In this document: positions 29,019-35,270 of the stretch, piece by piece
Numbering within the stretch: the stretch's first letter is position 1
Layout: each line of letters starts with the position of its first letter
Source: a virus
Reading direction: 5' to 3' (one strand)
Length of the DNA: 35,288 bases
IMG/VR virus record: IMGVR_UViG_3300028800_000222
Coordinates: 1-35,288 of that record
The notes under the pieces: model-generated
The model's database searches: none
Told to the model about the DNA's origin: nothing
What the model saw: only the letters and a program-made list of their open reading frames with translations
Translations under genes and position numbers: made by a program

Positions 29019-29793
29019 CGTAATACCCCCTCTTTGGTGATTGTTTTTGTTTAGCCATGGTTTGGTGGAAATTGTCAGTAGATTGCTGTTTGCCTGTAGA
29101 TCCTCTTGGCCTTATATCAAGTTCATCTGTCCAACGTTCTTGGTTTAAGTAGGTAAGTGGGTTGGGGATATATCCGTCTATCCATGAGCGATCATTTGCA
29201 ATCTGCGCTTCAACTTTTGCGATGATCTCCTCTGCGTGGGCGTCTAATTTCTTTGATATCCATTTTTGTTCACAGACTACTTTCCCTTTTTTAAGAGGAT
29301 AGACTTCCCAGAAATCATCAAAACGAGAAGAAATTTTTTGGGGAGATATAGAGGGGTTTTTAAGTTCTTCTTTTAGATTCTCTCTTTTAGATTCAGTGTC
29401 CCAAATTTGGGACTGGTCACCCGTCCCGTTTTTGGGACTGGTACCCGTCCCGTTTTTGGGACTGGTCACACTTTTGGAACCAGTACCGTTTTTGGGACTG
29501 GTGAACTCTGATAATGAGTTATCTACGTATGTAAGTCTCATTACTGGTATTTGTCCAGAACGTCCTTTAAATTCACCTGAGTATTCAAGAAGTTTTTTAT
29601 CAATTACAGATTGACGTACCTTAATAATTGTTTTTCTATCGAGCGTACTATCTGCAATAAGCCTATCGATAGATGGCCAACACTCATGAGCTTCACCAGC
29701 TCTATTGGCACATGCGAGAAGGAATAGTTTTTCGCTAGATGTTACTTTTGATTTAGGCAGTCGCCAGGTGGCAGCTGTAGCTTCTACACTCAT
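28984..29793 (-). CDS. phage replication initiator, lambda O-like
   Basis: 269 residues. Residues about 20-90 form a winged helix of the phage replisome organiser type (SSEKLFLLACANRAGEAHEC, WPSIDRLIADSTLDRKTIIK). A linker at about 97-130 holds the repeat SPKNGTG three times, which is the protein view of DNA iterons inside the gene. The C-terminal part (SRFDDFWEVYPLKKGKVVCE, then YIPNPLTYLNQERWTDE) is of the type common in phage initiators and is expected to bind the P-like partner. As in lambda, the origin seems to lie in this gene. ATG 29793 follows AAAAGGAGTTAACTA. Confidence 0.8.
   Translation of the reverse strand: MSVEATAATWRLPKSKVTSSEKLFLLACANRAGEAHECWPSIDRLIADSTLDRKTIIKVRQSVIDKKLLEYSGEFKGRSGQIPVMRLTYVDNSLSEFTSPKNGTGSKSVTSPKNGTGTSPKNGTGDQSQIWDTESKRENLKEELKNPSISPQKISSRFDDFWEVYPLKKGKVVCEQKWISKKLDAHAEEIIAKVEAQIANDRSWIDGYIPNPLTYLNQERWTDELDIRPRGSTGKQQSTDNFHQTMAKQKQSPKRGYYDEQGNFTECYL
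29370..29394. repeat. AT-rich direct repeat beside the iterons
   Basis: CTTTTAGATTC occurs twice (29370-29380 and 29384-29394), 14 bases apart, in an AT-rich stretch that starts near 29330 (AAATTTTTTGG). It lies directly beside the iterons and could be the DNA-unwinding element. Confidence 0.45.
29406..29502. other. replication origin iterons inside the initiator gene
   Basis: Direct copies of CCCGTTTTTGGGACTGGT: 29425-29442 and 29449-29466 are identical, 29485-29502 has one change at the first base, 29406-29417 carries the core TTTGGGACTGGT, and 29472-29484 is a diverged copy (TTTTGGAACCAGT). Core spacing is 25, 24, 18 and 18 bases. The unit is 18 bases, the same size as lambda iterons, and lies in the linker of the O-like protein. 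Confidence 0.75.
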
Positions 29794-29874
29794 TAGTTAA
29801 CTCCTTTTAATAATGATTTAAACGCTTCATGCGCATAATAAAAGTATAATGAGAAAATATGTATTAAAGAAAGG

Positions 29875-29903
29875 TTGTTATTAGAATGTTTCATCGATAT
29901 AAT
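29875..29903 (+). promoter_or_regulatory. promoter of the control-region RNA
   Basis: TTGTTA (29875-29880), 17 bases, TATAAT (29898-29903). It points away from the replication operon, toward the RHH gene, and leads into three tandem hairpins. Confidence 0.55.
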
Positions 29904-29909
29904 TGCCTT

Positions 29910-30050
29910 GTCGTATGGATGCTAAGCGGTGTTACTTGCCAAAGCGTGCATCCGGTTGTAAAGAATGAATAAGAATCTTGGCGGATATGGTATTCATTCG
30001 GTTTATAAAAGTTCTCGCAGGCGGGAACATGAAGTGCCCGCCCTTAACTT
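29910..30050 (+). ncRNA. candidate structured small RNA or long leader
   Basis: Starting a few bases after the -10 box at 29898, three stems follow in a row: GGATGC/GCATCC (29917-29922 with 29948-29953), GAATGAATA/TATTCATTC (29963-29971 with 29991-29999, 9 bp perfect), and GGCGGG/CCCGCC (30020-30025 with 30037-30042). No open frame of note lies here. A weak AT stem (TAAAAAT/ATTTTTA, 30086-30103) could end it. The 400-base stretch 29794-30197 has no other gene. It may be a regulatory RNA or the leader of the RHH gene. Confidence 0.45.
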
Positions 30051-30129
30051 CCAAGTATTATGCCCCAACTCAATTAATAAGTCTCTAAAAATCCTAATTT
30101 TTAAATTTCTAAAAAATATCACGAAACTC

Positions 30130-30158
30130 TTGCGTATATAATAATATATTGGTATCAT
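30130..30158 (+). promoter_or_regulatory. possible promoter of the RHH gene
   Basis: TTGCGT (30130-30135), 17 bases, TATCAT (30153-30158); the -10 matches 5 of 6 and the -35 3 of 6. It is followed at 30160 by a degenerate copy of the operator-like site and then by the RHH gene. Confidence 0.4.
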
Positions 30159-30159
30159 A

Positions 30160-30180
30160 ATGCTATTGGATAATCAGTAT
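30160..30180. promoter_or_regulatory. degenerate third operator-like copy
   Basis: ATGCTATTGGATAATCAGTA plus T resembles the 20-bp site at 25615 and 30362 (ATGCTA at the left, ATAAT in the middle, AG-AT at the right with one inserted base). It lies between the promoter at 30130 and the RHH start, where autorepression would act. Match is imperfect. Confidence 0.35.
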
Positions 30181-30197
30181 AAATAAAGGTGGATAAA

Positions 30198-30362
30198 ATG
30201 AAAGAAGAAGAAATGAAACAATTTAACGTAAGATTACCGAAAGTAATTTGGACGTTCTTAAAACATGATTCATTTAACACAGGCTTAACTATGAATCAAA
30301 TTATTACGAATCTTTTAACAAAATATAAAAATAAATCAGAAAAGAAGTTGACACAAGAGTAA
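30198..30362 (+). CDS. Arc/CopG-type ribbon-helix-helix regulator
   Basis: 54 residues, the size of P22 Arc. Residues 7-14 (KQFNVRLP) form the DNA-reading strand, 15-25 helix A (KVIWTFLKHDS), then a turn (NTGLT) and helix B (MNQIITNLLTKYK), followed by a lysine-rich tail. RHH proteins bind DNA as dimers and tetramers at short repeated sites. ATG follows AAAGGTGGATAAA. The stop overlaps the operator-like site of the next promoter, whose TTGACA lies in the last codons. It is the best candidate for the early repressor in this window. Confidence 0.8.
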   Translation: MKEEEMKQFNVRLPKVIWTFLKHDSFNTGLTMNQIITNLLTKYKNKSEKKLTQE

Positions 30363-30376
30363 TGCTAATGTAGAAT
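30348..30376 (+). promoter_or_regulatory. early promoter P2, within the 3' end of the RHH gene
   Basis: TTGACA (30348-30353), 17 bases, TAGAAT (30371-30376). It starts the early operon at 30447. The boxes lie partly in the RHH coding sequence and the -10 lies in the 20-bp site shared with P1. Confidence 0.7.
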
Positions 30377-30381
30377 GGCAT
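30362..30381. promoter_or_regulatory. candidate operator over P2
   Basis: ATGCTAATGTAGAATGGCAT, 18 of 20 bases identical to the site over P1 and in the same register with the -10 box. ATGC and GCAT form the inverted ends. Confidence 0.6.
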
Positions 30382-30387
30382 TTTAGT

Positions 30388-30416
30388 GTGAGCCAAAGCA
30401 ACGAACTTTGACTCAC
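30388..30416 (+). promoter_or_regulatory. leader hairpin of the early mRNA
   Basis: GTGAG-C-CAAAG (30388-30398) pairs with CTTTG-A-CTCAC (30406-30416), ten pairs with one mismatch and a 7-base loop, beginning within a few bases of the predicted P2 start of transcription. A hairpin at the 5' end can protect mRNA or act in antitermination. Confidence 0.5.
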
Positions 30417-30446
30417 TGAGCGATAATAACCGACAAAGGAAATATC

Positions 30447-30998
30447 ATGAACAACAAAAGTATAACTTATGTAAATAAAATAAATCAAATACTTTCTGCC
30501 GAAGACCAGTTTTTCTGCGGTGCAGAAAGCATAAGTGCAGGATTTTTACATAGTCAAGGAGTGACTGGAATGAACCCACAGAGAGAGCTAGAACTATATA
30601 TTGAGGAACTAATCGCTAATTATGCGAAATACGAAGACGAAGTTTATAGTTTAGATTTAGATCAAATCCCCGATTACGAACAAGCAGAACTCACACGTCT
30701 ATTTTTAGAATCAATCGATCGCGAGATGGAATGCGAAGCGATTCACGGCAATGATTTTGGCATCAATAGTGATTTTAATTGCGCACTGCTTGCGATGCTT
30801 AAAAATGACAATTCGTTCACGCGATCTAATTTTGCAGAAATCACACACCGCAACATAACTACTTATTACGCAGATAGCTTGAACAAAATACTATCAGATG
30901 CTTGTAATGATTACTTGCACAATCTCAATGGCGATGAAGGATATTACGCGCGAATTGACAGAGAGCACGGCGATTTAGAATGGAGAAAAATATCATGA
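30447..30998 (+). CDS. hypothetical early protein
   Basis: 183 residues, acidic, largely helical (NPQRELELYIEELIANYAKY, DQIPDYEQAELTRLFLESID), with HGNDFGINSDFNCALLAMLK in the middle. First gene under P2; ATG follows AAAGGAAATATC. No family or catalytic motif recognised. Acidic charge and early timing would fit a host-interaction protein, but there is no direct evidence. Confidence 0.6.
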   Translation: MNNKSITYVNKINQILSAEDQFFCGAESISAGFLHSQGVTGMNPQRELELYIEELIANYAKYEDEVYSLDLDQIPDYEQAELTRLFLESIDREMECEAIHGNDFGINSDFNCALLAMLKNDNSFTRSNFAEITHRNITTYYADSLNKILSDACNDYLHNLNGDEGYYARIDREHGDLEWRKIS

Positions 30999-31222
30999 TG
31001 ACAGATTTTGTTAGTAGTCAAGAACGTATTTCAATGTGCAAAGAAAAGATAGTGACATTTTACGAATGTGATCGCGCTTTCTGGAATTGTGAGCCTTGGG
31101 TAGCGCATTTTTCAAGCTACGACGGAGCACAAATTGATAATGAAACTCCAAGTGATGACCCAATAGGTTTTGGCTGTACAGAACAAGAAGCAATAGATAA
31201 TTTACTTGAGAACGCTAGATAA
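30995..31222 (+). CDS. small hypothetical phage protein
   Basis: 75 residues from ATG at 30995, which overlaps the preceding stop by four bases (ATGA) and has GGAG at 30982-30985; the next ATG at 30998 is also possible. It contains CEPWVAHFSSYDGAQIDNET, then GFGCTEQEAIDNLLENAR; the end 'G.G.TeeeAi.dLl' is common in small phage proteins. The stop codon lies within the first arm of a large inverted repeat. Confidence 0.6.
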   Translation: MMTDFVSSQERISMCKEKIVTFYECDRAFWNCEPWVAHFSSYDGAQIDNETPSDDPIGFGCTEQEAIDNLLENAR

Positions 31223-31288
31223 ATGCTTTATGCGCACTAAAACCCAAGAATTCGAGGGAATTAATGCGCATCTGGGATTTATCTAGCG
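31213..31288. repeat. nested 76-base inverted repeat
   Basis: Outer arms CGCTAGATAAAT (31213-31224) and ATTTATCTAGCG (31277-31288) are perfectly complementary over 12 bp. Inside, after five unpaired bases on each side, ATGCGCA (31230-31236) pairs with TGCGCAT (31265-31271). The left arm includes the last codons and stop of the upstream gene; the centre contains GAATTC. It has no T run, so it is not a simple terminator. Confidence 0.7.
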
Positions 31289-31335
31289 CCCCGAAATGGG
31301 CATAACTAAACTATAACTAAGTTGGAGATGTAGAA

Positions 31336-32181
31336 ATGGTCTTAAAAGCAAAAAAACCTGTTGTTTCTGAATGCAGACTTAAAGCGCTGTTCTATGGTTG
31401 TGCCGGAGTCGGTAAAACGTACGCTGCAATTCAATTCCCTAAGCCTTATATAATTGATACCGAGGGTTCAACTAATAAGCCACAATATGTACGACTCATA
31501 GAAAAGTCAGATGGTGCCGTGCTCATGACAATAGATTTTGATGAGATGATCAACGAAGTTAGGGAGCTTTTAACAACTAAACATGATTACAAGACTTTAA
31601 TTCTTGACTCTCTAACTTTGGCCTATAATGATTTATTAGAAAAAGCTGAACGCAAGGTGGGAACAGAATTCGGCCGCCATTTTGGTGAAGCGAATAAGCG
31701 AATGAAACAACTTTTGAACTTATTGTTCAGGTTAGATATGAATGTGATAATTACTAGTCACTCTAAGAATGAATATGGTGCAAATTTAGCAGTGCTAGGA
31801 CAAACTTTTGATTGTTACAAGAAACTAGATTACCTTTTTGATCTTGTATTTGAGATTCAAAAACGTGGTGAAAATCGCGTAGGAATTGTTAAAAAGTCAC
31901 GATTTGAAACATTCAAGGATAATGACACTTTTCCCTTCTCTTACGAAGAGATTGCAAACCGTTACGGGCGTGCTGTTATTGAGCGTGAAGCCATAGCGCA
32001 AGAATTAGCAACACATGAACAGGTTAAGGGTATTTTAAGGTTGATTGAACTCTTGAAGGTTCCGTCTGAAATTTGGCAAAAATGGCTAGATAAAGCTAGT
32101 TCTGAAAGCTGGGAAGATATGCCGCAGGACTCTATACAAAAGTGTATTGATCACTTGGAATCAAAAATTAAGGGCGAATAA
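31336..32181 (+). CDS. Sak4-like AAA/RecA-fold recombinase
   Basis: 281 residues. Walker A GCAGVGKT at 21-28, Walker B-like LILDS at 88-92, then NVIITSHSKNEYGANLAVLG and a C-terminal extension. This matches the AAA_24/Sak4 group of phage single-strand annealing or RecA-like recombinases, usually paired with an SSB, as here. It would promote homologous annealing during phage DNA replication or repair. ATG at 31336 follows GGAGATGTAGAA. Not a full RecA: it lacks the RecA N-terminal and long C-terminal parts. Confidence 0.8.
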   Translation: MVLKAKKPVVSECRLKALFYGCAGVGKTYAAIQFPKPYIIDTEGSTNKPQYVRLIEKSDGAVLMTIDFDEMINEVRELLTTKHDYKTLILDSLTLAYNDLLEKAERKVGTEFGRHFGEANKRMKQLLNLLFRLDMNVIITSHSKNEYGANLAVLGQTFDCYKKLDYLFDLVFEIQKRGENRVGIVKKSRFETFKDNDTFPFSYEEIANRYGRAVIEREAIAQELATHEQVKGILRLIELLKVPSEIWQKWLDKASSESWEDMPQDSIQKCIDHLESKIKGE

Positions 32182-32339
32182 TGAGTAAAAACCTTACAAA
32201 GAAAGAAATCAGCTTTCATTCTTCATTCTTTGGTACAGGCGGCCATTTGTCAATACGAAACATCAGGCGCCTTATTAAAAAACACCCTAATGACTTGCAG
32301 CTGCAAGAGCTACTGAAAATAGAACTAGCAAAAATATAA
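32181..32339 (+). CDS. 52-residue basic hypothetical protein
   Basis: Start overlaps the recombinase stop by one base (TAATG). Basic and helical: SKNLTKKEISFHSSFFGTGG, then IRRLIKKHPNDLQLQELLKI. It lies between the recombinase and SSB genes and may belong to the same recombination unit. No family recognised. Confidence 0.55.
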   Translation: MSKNLTKKEISFHSSFFGTGGHLSIRNIRRLIKKHPNDLQLQELLKIELAKI

Positions 32340-32350
32340 GGAGAATAACA

Positions 32351-32845
32351 ATGCTTAATTACGAAGTGATGTCAGAAGAACAGGCAGAGCAAGAGCGCTA
32401 CCAGCTTCTCAAGGAAGGAGAATACAACGCAGTCATCGCCAGTTCTGAGGACAAGACGTCCTCAACTGGCAACCCAATGATGGACATGTCACTAACGGTT
32501 TATGACGAGCTAGGTAAGACATACAGCGTACGCGACTTTCTAGTTTTCACGCGTCAGATGATGTGGAAAATTATAAACTGCGCGGACTCAGCCGGATTGC
32601 TTCCTGAGTACAACACGGGTAAATTTTGCTCTAACGCCGTGATTAACAAAAACATTAGAGTGAAAATTGGTCTCGAAGAAGGTAAGATTATTCCGCACGA
32701 TAAGTTACAGGGTAAGCCTGAGGGCTCGACATATCCTTCTAAAAACAAGGTAATGGCTTATATTAAACGAGCTGAACAAAAGCCATTGGGTCATAAAGAG
32801 CCAGATTTGAAAGAAAATGACATTGACAATGATGTTCCGTTTTAA
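32351..32845 (+). CDS. phage single-strand DNA-binding protein (DUF669-like)
   Basis: 164 residues. LLKEGEYNAVIASSEDKTSS, TGNPMMDMSLTVYDELGKTY match the DUF669/phage SSB pattern ('lpeGeY.a.i...e.k.SktGnpmi.l.l.v'), and the end is acidic with NDIDNDVPF, like the C-terminal tip of bacterial SSB that recruits partners. It is expected to coat single strands and load the Sak4-like recombinase. ATG follows AAGGAGAATAACA. Confidence 0.8.
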   Translation: MLNYEVMSEEQAEQERYQLLKEGEYNAVIASSEDKTSSTGNPMMDMSLTVYDELGKTYSVRDFLVFTRQMMWKIINCADSAGLLPEYNTGKFCSNAVINKNIRVKIGLEEGKIIPHDKLQGKPEGSTYPSKNKVMAYIKRAEQKPLGHKEPDLKENDIDNDVPF

Positions 32846-32864
32846 TTACAGGAGATAAGAAAAG

Positions 32865-33077
32865 ATGAAAGAATGTACAGCAACCACGACATTTACAGTT
32901 ACAAAACGTGAATTATTGATTGATAGTGTAGATACATTCGTCATGGCTTCAATGGGATCATTGAAAAATAAAATAGGCAAAGACTTTGTTAATATGATTC
33001 TCGCTGATTTCAAAGACGTTGATAATAATTTTCAGTTTGAATTGACAATCAGGAAACTAGAAAACAGTGAGATTTGA
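32865..33077 (+). CDS. 70-residue hypothetical protein
   Basis: Mixed strand/helix protein (TTTFTVTKRELLIDSVDTFV, FKDVDNNFQFELTIRKLENS). Its initiation region CAGGAGATAAGAAAAG is nearly the same as those of the two genes in the Lar operon, which suggests copied or co-selected translation signals. No family recognised. Confidence 0.55.
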   Translation: MKECTATTTFTVTKRELLIDSVDTFVMASMGSLKNKIGKDFVNMILADFKDVDNNFQFELTIRKLENSEI

Positions 33078-33134
33078 CTATTGGGCGACGCATGTGCCGA
33101 CACCTCACAGGTAAATCATGCTTAAGAGGTAAAT

Positions 33135-33260
33135 ATGGGTGAGTTTATTGCTAAATTAATAGTTACAGCAGCCTGTGTGCTTGTCATAAATCATCATGTT
33201 TACCTTGAGTTGTGGGAAGGTGCAGCGATTGGTGCAGGTTTGATGATGCTCTTTGTTTGA
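33135..33260 (+). CDS. 41-residue membrane peptide
   Basis: Two hydrophobic stretches (FIAKLIVTAACVLVI and GAAIGAGLMMLFV) with a short polar loop (NHHVYLELWE). ATG is preceded by AAGAGGTAAAT. A small inner-membrane protein is likely; function unknown. Similar small membrane proteins in early phage operons include exclusion or lysis-inhibition factors, but nothing here decides that. Confidence 0.5.
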   Translation: MGEFIAKLIVTAACVLVINHHVYLELWEGAAIGAGLMMLFV

Positions 33261-33269
33261 GACAATACC

Positions 33270-33440
33270 ATGTCTAAATGCGACAAATGCGAGCAAACAT
33301 TAGGAGTATTCATTGAGGATGACTTAGGTACCTTATGTCAAAAATGTCATCCTCAATTTATGAATCCTTGCGATCCTAAAGAAGTGGCTTTATATTTCGA
33401 TTCAATTGACTTTCCAAGGACAAGAAAATGCCTGAAATAA
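33270..33440 (+). CDS. 56-residue zinc-ribbon-like protein
   Basis: CDKC at 4-7 and CQKC at about 23-26 form a standard double Cys-x2-Cys site (MSKCDKCEQTLGVF, then GTLCQKCHPQFM). The tail includes FDSIDFPRTRKCLK. It overlaps the next gene by 13 bases. Role unknown; such ribbons in phage early genes often bind host proteins or nucleic acids. Confidence 0.6.
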   Translation: MSKCDKCEQTLGVFIEDDLGTLCQKCHPQFMNPCDPKEVALYFDSIDFPRTRKCLK

Positions 33441-33628
33441 TGAATTTAGATTTTTCTGTAATCTTTACTGGGATAAATACGGCGTTTTGTATGATTTTAT
33501 ATTCCGACTTACTGGCAATGACCAAAAGACTGAATAAAATAGAAACGCTGCTAGTTCATATCAATATAAATCGTCATTGGCCTAGCGATCCTAGTTGTAC
33601 TGAAAATATCACTAATCATGCGGATTAG
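33428..33628 (+). CDS. small membrane-anchored hypothetical protein
   Basis: 66 residues with one membrane segment at about 9-30 (FSVIFTGINTAFCMILYSDL) followed by a short helix that could be a coiled coil (LAMTKRLNKIETLLVHI). ATG 33428 follows AAGGACAAGAAA. No family recognised. Confidence 0.5.
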   Translation: MPEIMNLDFSVIFTGINTAFCMILYSDLLAMTKRLNKIETLLVHININRHWPSDPSCTENITNHAD

Positions 33629-33670
33629 TTAGTGTAAAAAATGCCGATACATTGTATCTGTAAATGAAAG

Positions 33671-33985
33671 ATGGAATTAATTACTATGGTTAAAACTGAA
33701 GCAGAAAGAAAGAGAATAATCTTTGATGTATACAGTAAAACATCAAAATTTATTCGGAAAGAAATTTTGAACAATATGACTGAAATCGAATATGAGTCTA
33801 ACCCTGAGTTTTATCAAACCTTGGAATTAAATGCAGTGATTCTTTTAAGTGCAAACATATTAAGTTTTGCTTTTCATAATTCTACAGAAACTCCTAAGTG
33901 CATAATGAGAGCTTTTTTTGAAGGAATACATCATGCTTTGATTAACATGTTTGATCATGACATTGAACAATTTAAGAATCTTTAA
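33671..33985 (+). CDS. 104-residue hypothetical protein
   Basis: Helical, Asn/Glu/Phe-rich (TEAERKRIIFDVYSKTSKFI, LNAVILLSANILSFAFHNST). ATG at 33671 lacks a good ribosome binding site; ATG at 33686 is preceded by GGA 10 bases upstream and is an alternative. No family recognised. Confidence 0.5.
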   Translation: MELITMVKTEAERKRIIFDVYSKTSKFIRKEILNNMTEIEYESNPEFYQTLELNAVILLSANILSFAFHNSTETPKCIMRAFFEGIHHALINMFDHDIEQFKNL

Positions 33986-34026
33986 AAAATATTTTGAGCA
34001 AATTGCAAAAATAACAAGGAGTTCTA

Positions 34027-34209
34027 ATGAAATTACAAGATTGGATTGATGCAAAATATTTAGAAATATCAAAACAGCTTCCTGTACTCGTTAACACTGA
34101 ACCTACAAGTTTTAGATGTGGGCACGTTAGTGGATACAAAGCATGCTTGCTTGAGATAGACAGATTCCTAGAAGACTTCGTGGACGCTGAAAATGAAAGA
34201 TTTAGCTAA
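34027..34209 (+). CDS. 60-residue hypothetical protein
   Basis: Strong ribosome binding site AAGGAGTTCTA before ATG. Helical (MKLQDWIDAKYLEISKQLPV), then CGHVSGYKACLLEIDRFLED and an acidic end. The 'GY..aL.ei..fL' segment resembles the small protein at 34926 (LLGYSWSAIKS, LNDFLIPRLE), so the two may be distant relatives. Overlaps the next gene by 17 bases. Confidence 0.55.
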   Translation: MKLQDWIDAKYLEISKQLPVLVNTEPTSFRCGHVSGYKACLLEIDRFLEDFVDAENERFS

Positions 34210-34423
34210 GATGCGCCTCGGCGTTTTACGTGAGATTAAAAACGTTAGAAGATTTTTAGATAACATAGAACGTAGTGTTAAATCCCGAAACCCTGCAGCT
34301 ATCCAGCGCGCTTATATGTTTCTAGTGCATCTAGTCCGAGAGATGGACGAAGGTTTATTGACGCCGAATAACATTGCGCTAGATGTAGAGATTGCGCAGC
34401 TATTAAAAGAAGAGAACAATTAA
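34193..34423 (+). CDS. 76-residue basic helical hypothetical protein
   Basis: Starts inside the end of the previous gene. MRLGVLREIKNVRRFLDNIE, then AAIQRAYMFLVHLVREMDEG: amphipathic helices, likely a small oligomer. No family recognised; start support is weak (no clear Shine-Dalgarno). Confidence 0.5.
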   Translation: MKDLAKMRLGVLREIKNVRRFLDNIERSVKSRNPAAIQRAYMFLVHLVREMDEGLLTPNNIALDVEIAQLLKEENN

Positions 34424-34439
34424 AAATGATGAATATATA

Positions 34440-34763
34440 ATGACTTTCTACACTTTAGACAAAAATAAAAAAGTAGTGCCATGCTCTATAGACGAATGGA
34501 TGCATCACGTGGAACATGTTAATTGTGTTGCTCGTGATACTATCAAAGATTACGACGTGTCTACAGTGTTTTTGGGGTTAGACCAAGGTTACAGCTTTAC
34601 GGAAAACCCACTTCTTTTTGAAACAATGATATTTGAAAATGATAGCCATGAATCTCATGCAAGCTATCAAACCCGATGTTCTACGTATGAACAGGCATTA
34701 GAGATGCATCAAATAGCCATAGATTGGATTAAAATTAATCACAAAGAAAAGGAAGCAAAATAA
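34440..34763 (+). CDS. conserved phage hypothetical protein
   Basis: 107 residues. The segments KVVPCSIDEWMHHVEHVNCV, DVSTVFLGLDQGYSFTENPL and LLFETMIF, with a later YQTRCSTYEQALEMHQ, match a frequent small phage family ('VSTVFLGLdh.f...ppLLFETMvf ... ysTweeA..gH'). It is found in early accessory regions of many siphoviruses and podoviruses; function unknown. Confidence 0.7.
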   Translation: MTFYTLDKNKKVVPCSIDEWMHHVEHVNCVARDTIKDYDVSTVFLGLDQGYSFTENPLLFETMIFENDSHESHASYQTRCSTYEQALEMHQIAIDWIKINHKEKEAK

Positions 34764-34924
34764 TGAATGATCTTAGAAGTTTATGCTTAGGTGACCTCAT
34801 ATCAAATAGAGGCGCAGGAGGATTTATAACTCAAGCAGGTGTTCCACATGATTATAATAGCAGTATAGAAGCATTAATGTATTTGCGGCAACAAATCATA
34901 TCAAATTCTTGCGCGCGCAAATGA
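34763..34924 (+). CDS. 53-residue hypothetical protein
   Basis: ATG overlaps the previous stop by one base (TAATG) with AAAGGAAGCAAAATA upstream. MNDLRSLCLGDLISNRGAGG, then HDYNSSIEALMYLRQQIISN and a basic tip. No family recognised. Coupled translation supports it. Confidence 0.5.
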   Translation: MNDLRSLCLGDLISNRGAGGFITQAGVPHDYNSSIEALMYLRQQIISNSCARK

Positions 34925-34925
34925 C

Positions 34926-35084
34926 ATGGCTTTTCTTCTGGGTTATAGCTGGTCTGCTATCAAGAGTATTTGTAATAGCCCTCAATTTGTTAATGATAGA
35001 ACGGCTATTAATGAGCTAAATGATTTTCTAATACCACGCTTAGAAAAACTATTTTATCCTGAGGTAGAAAATGAGCTGGATTAG
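34926..35084 (+). CDS. 52-residue hypothetical protein
   Basis: MAFLLGYSWSAIKSICNSPQ, then ELNDFLIPRLEKLFYPEVEN. Two bases after the previous stop, overlapping the DUF551 gene by 14 bases. A different frame from ATG 34921 gives a 32-residue hydrophobic peptide and cannot be excluded, but this frame looks more protein-like and resembles the gene at 34027. Ribosome binding site is poor. Confidence 0.45.
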   Translation: MAFLLGYSWSAIKSICNSPQFVNDRTAINELNDFLIPRLEKLFYPEVENELD

Positions 35085-35268
35085 CGTAGAAAATAGTTTG
35101 CCAGTATTCTGGAAGGACGTCTTAGTGTTCGATGAAAACGGTTACATATTTGTTGCTAAACATGTTCGTAATAACTGGACGGCTAGCAGCTGTTATTCTG
35201 ATTGTTGCGGTTGTAAATTAAATGTAACCCATTGGCAACCTTTGCCGGAAATACCTGAGGAATATTAG
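35071..35268 (+). CDS. DUF551 protein
   Basis: 65 residues. MSWISVENSLPVFWKDVLVF, then CGCKLNVTHWQPLPEIPEE: the DUF551 signature ('W.sv.d.lP..g..Vlv...g ... vtHWmpLPepP') is almost complete. A middle CxxCCGC cluster (SDCCGC) is a local feature. Common in phage accessory regions; function unknown. ATG is preceded by GAGGTAGAAA. Confidence 0.8.
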   Translation: MSWISVENSLPVFWKDVLVFDENGYIFVAKHVRNNWTASSCYSDCCGCKLNVTHWQPLPEIPEEY

Positions 35269-35270
35269 TG

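Noticed and set aside
34921-35019. 32-residue hydrophobic peptide frame (MTWLFFWVIAGLLSRVFVIA start)
   Set aside because: Possible by ATGA overlap, but the alternative frame at 34926 is longer and more protein-like and resembles a nearby gene; kept only as an alternative.
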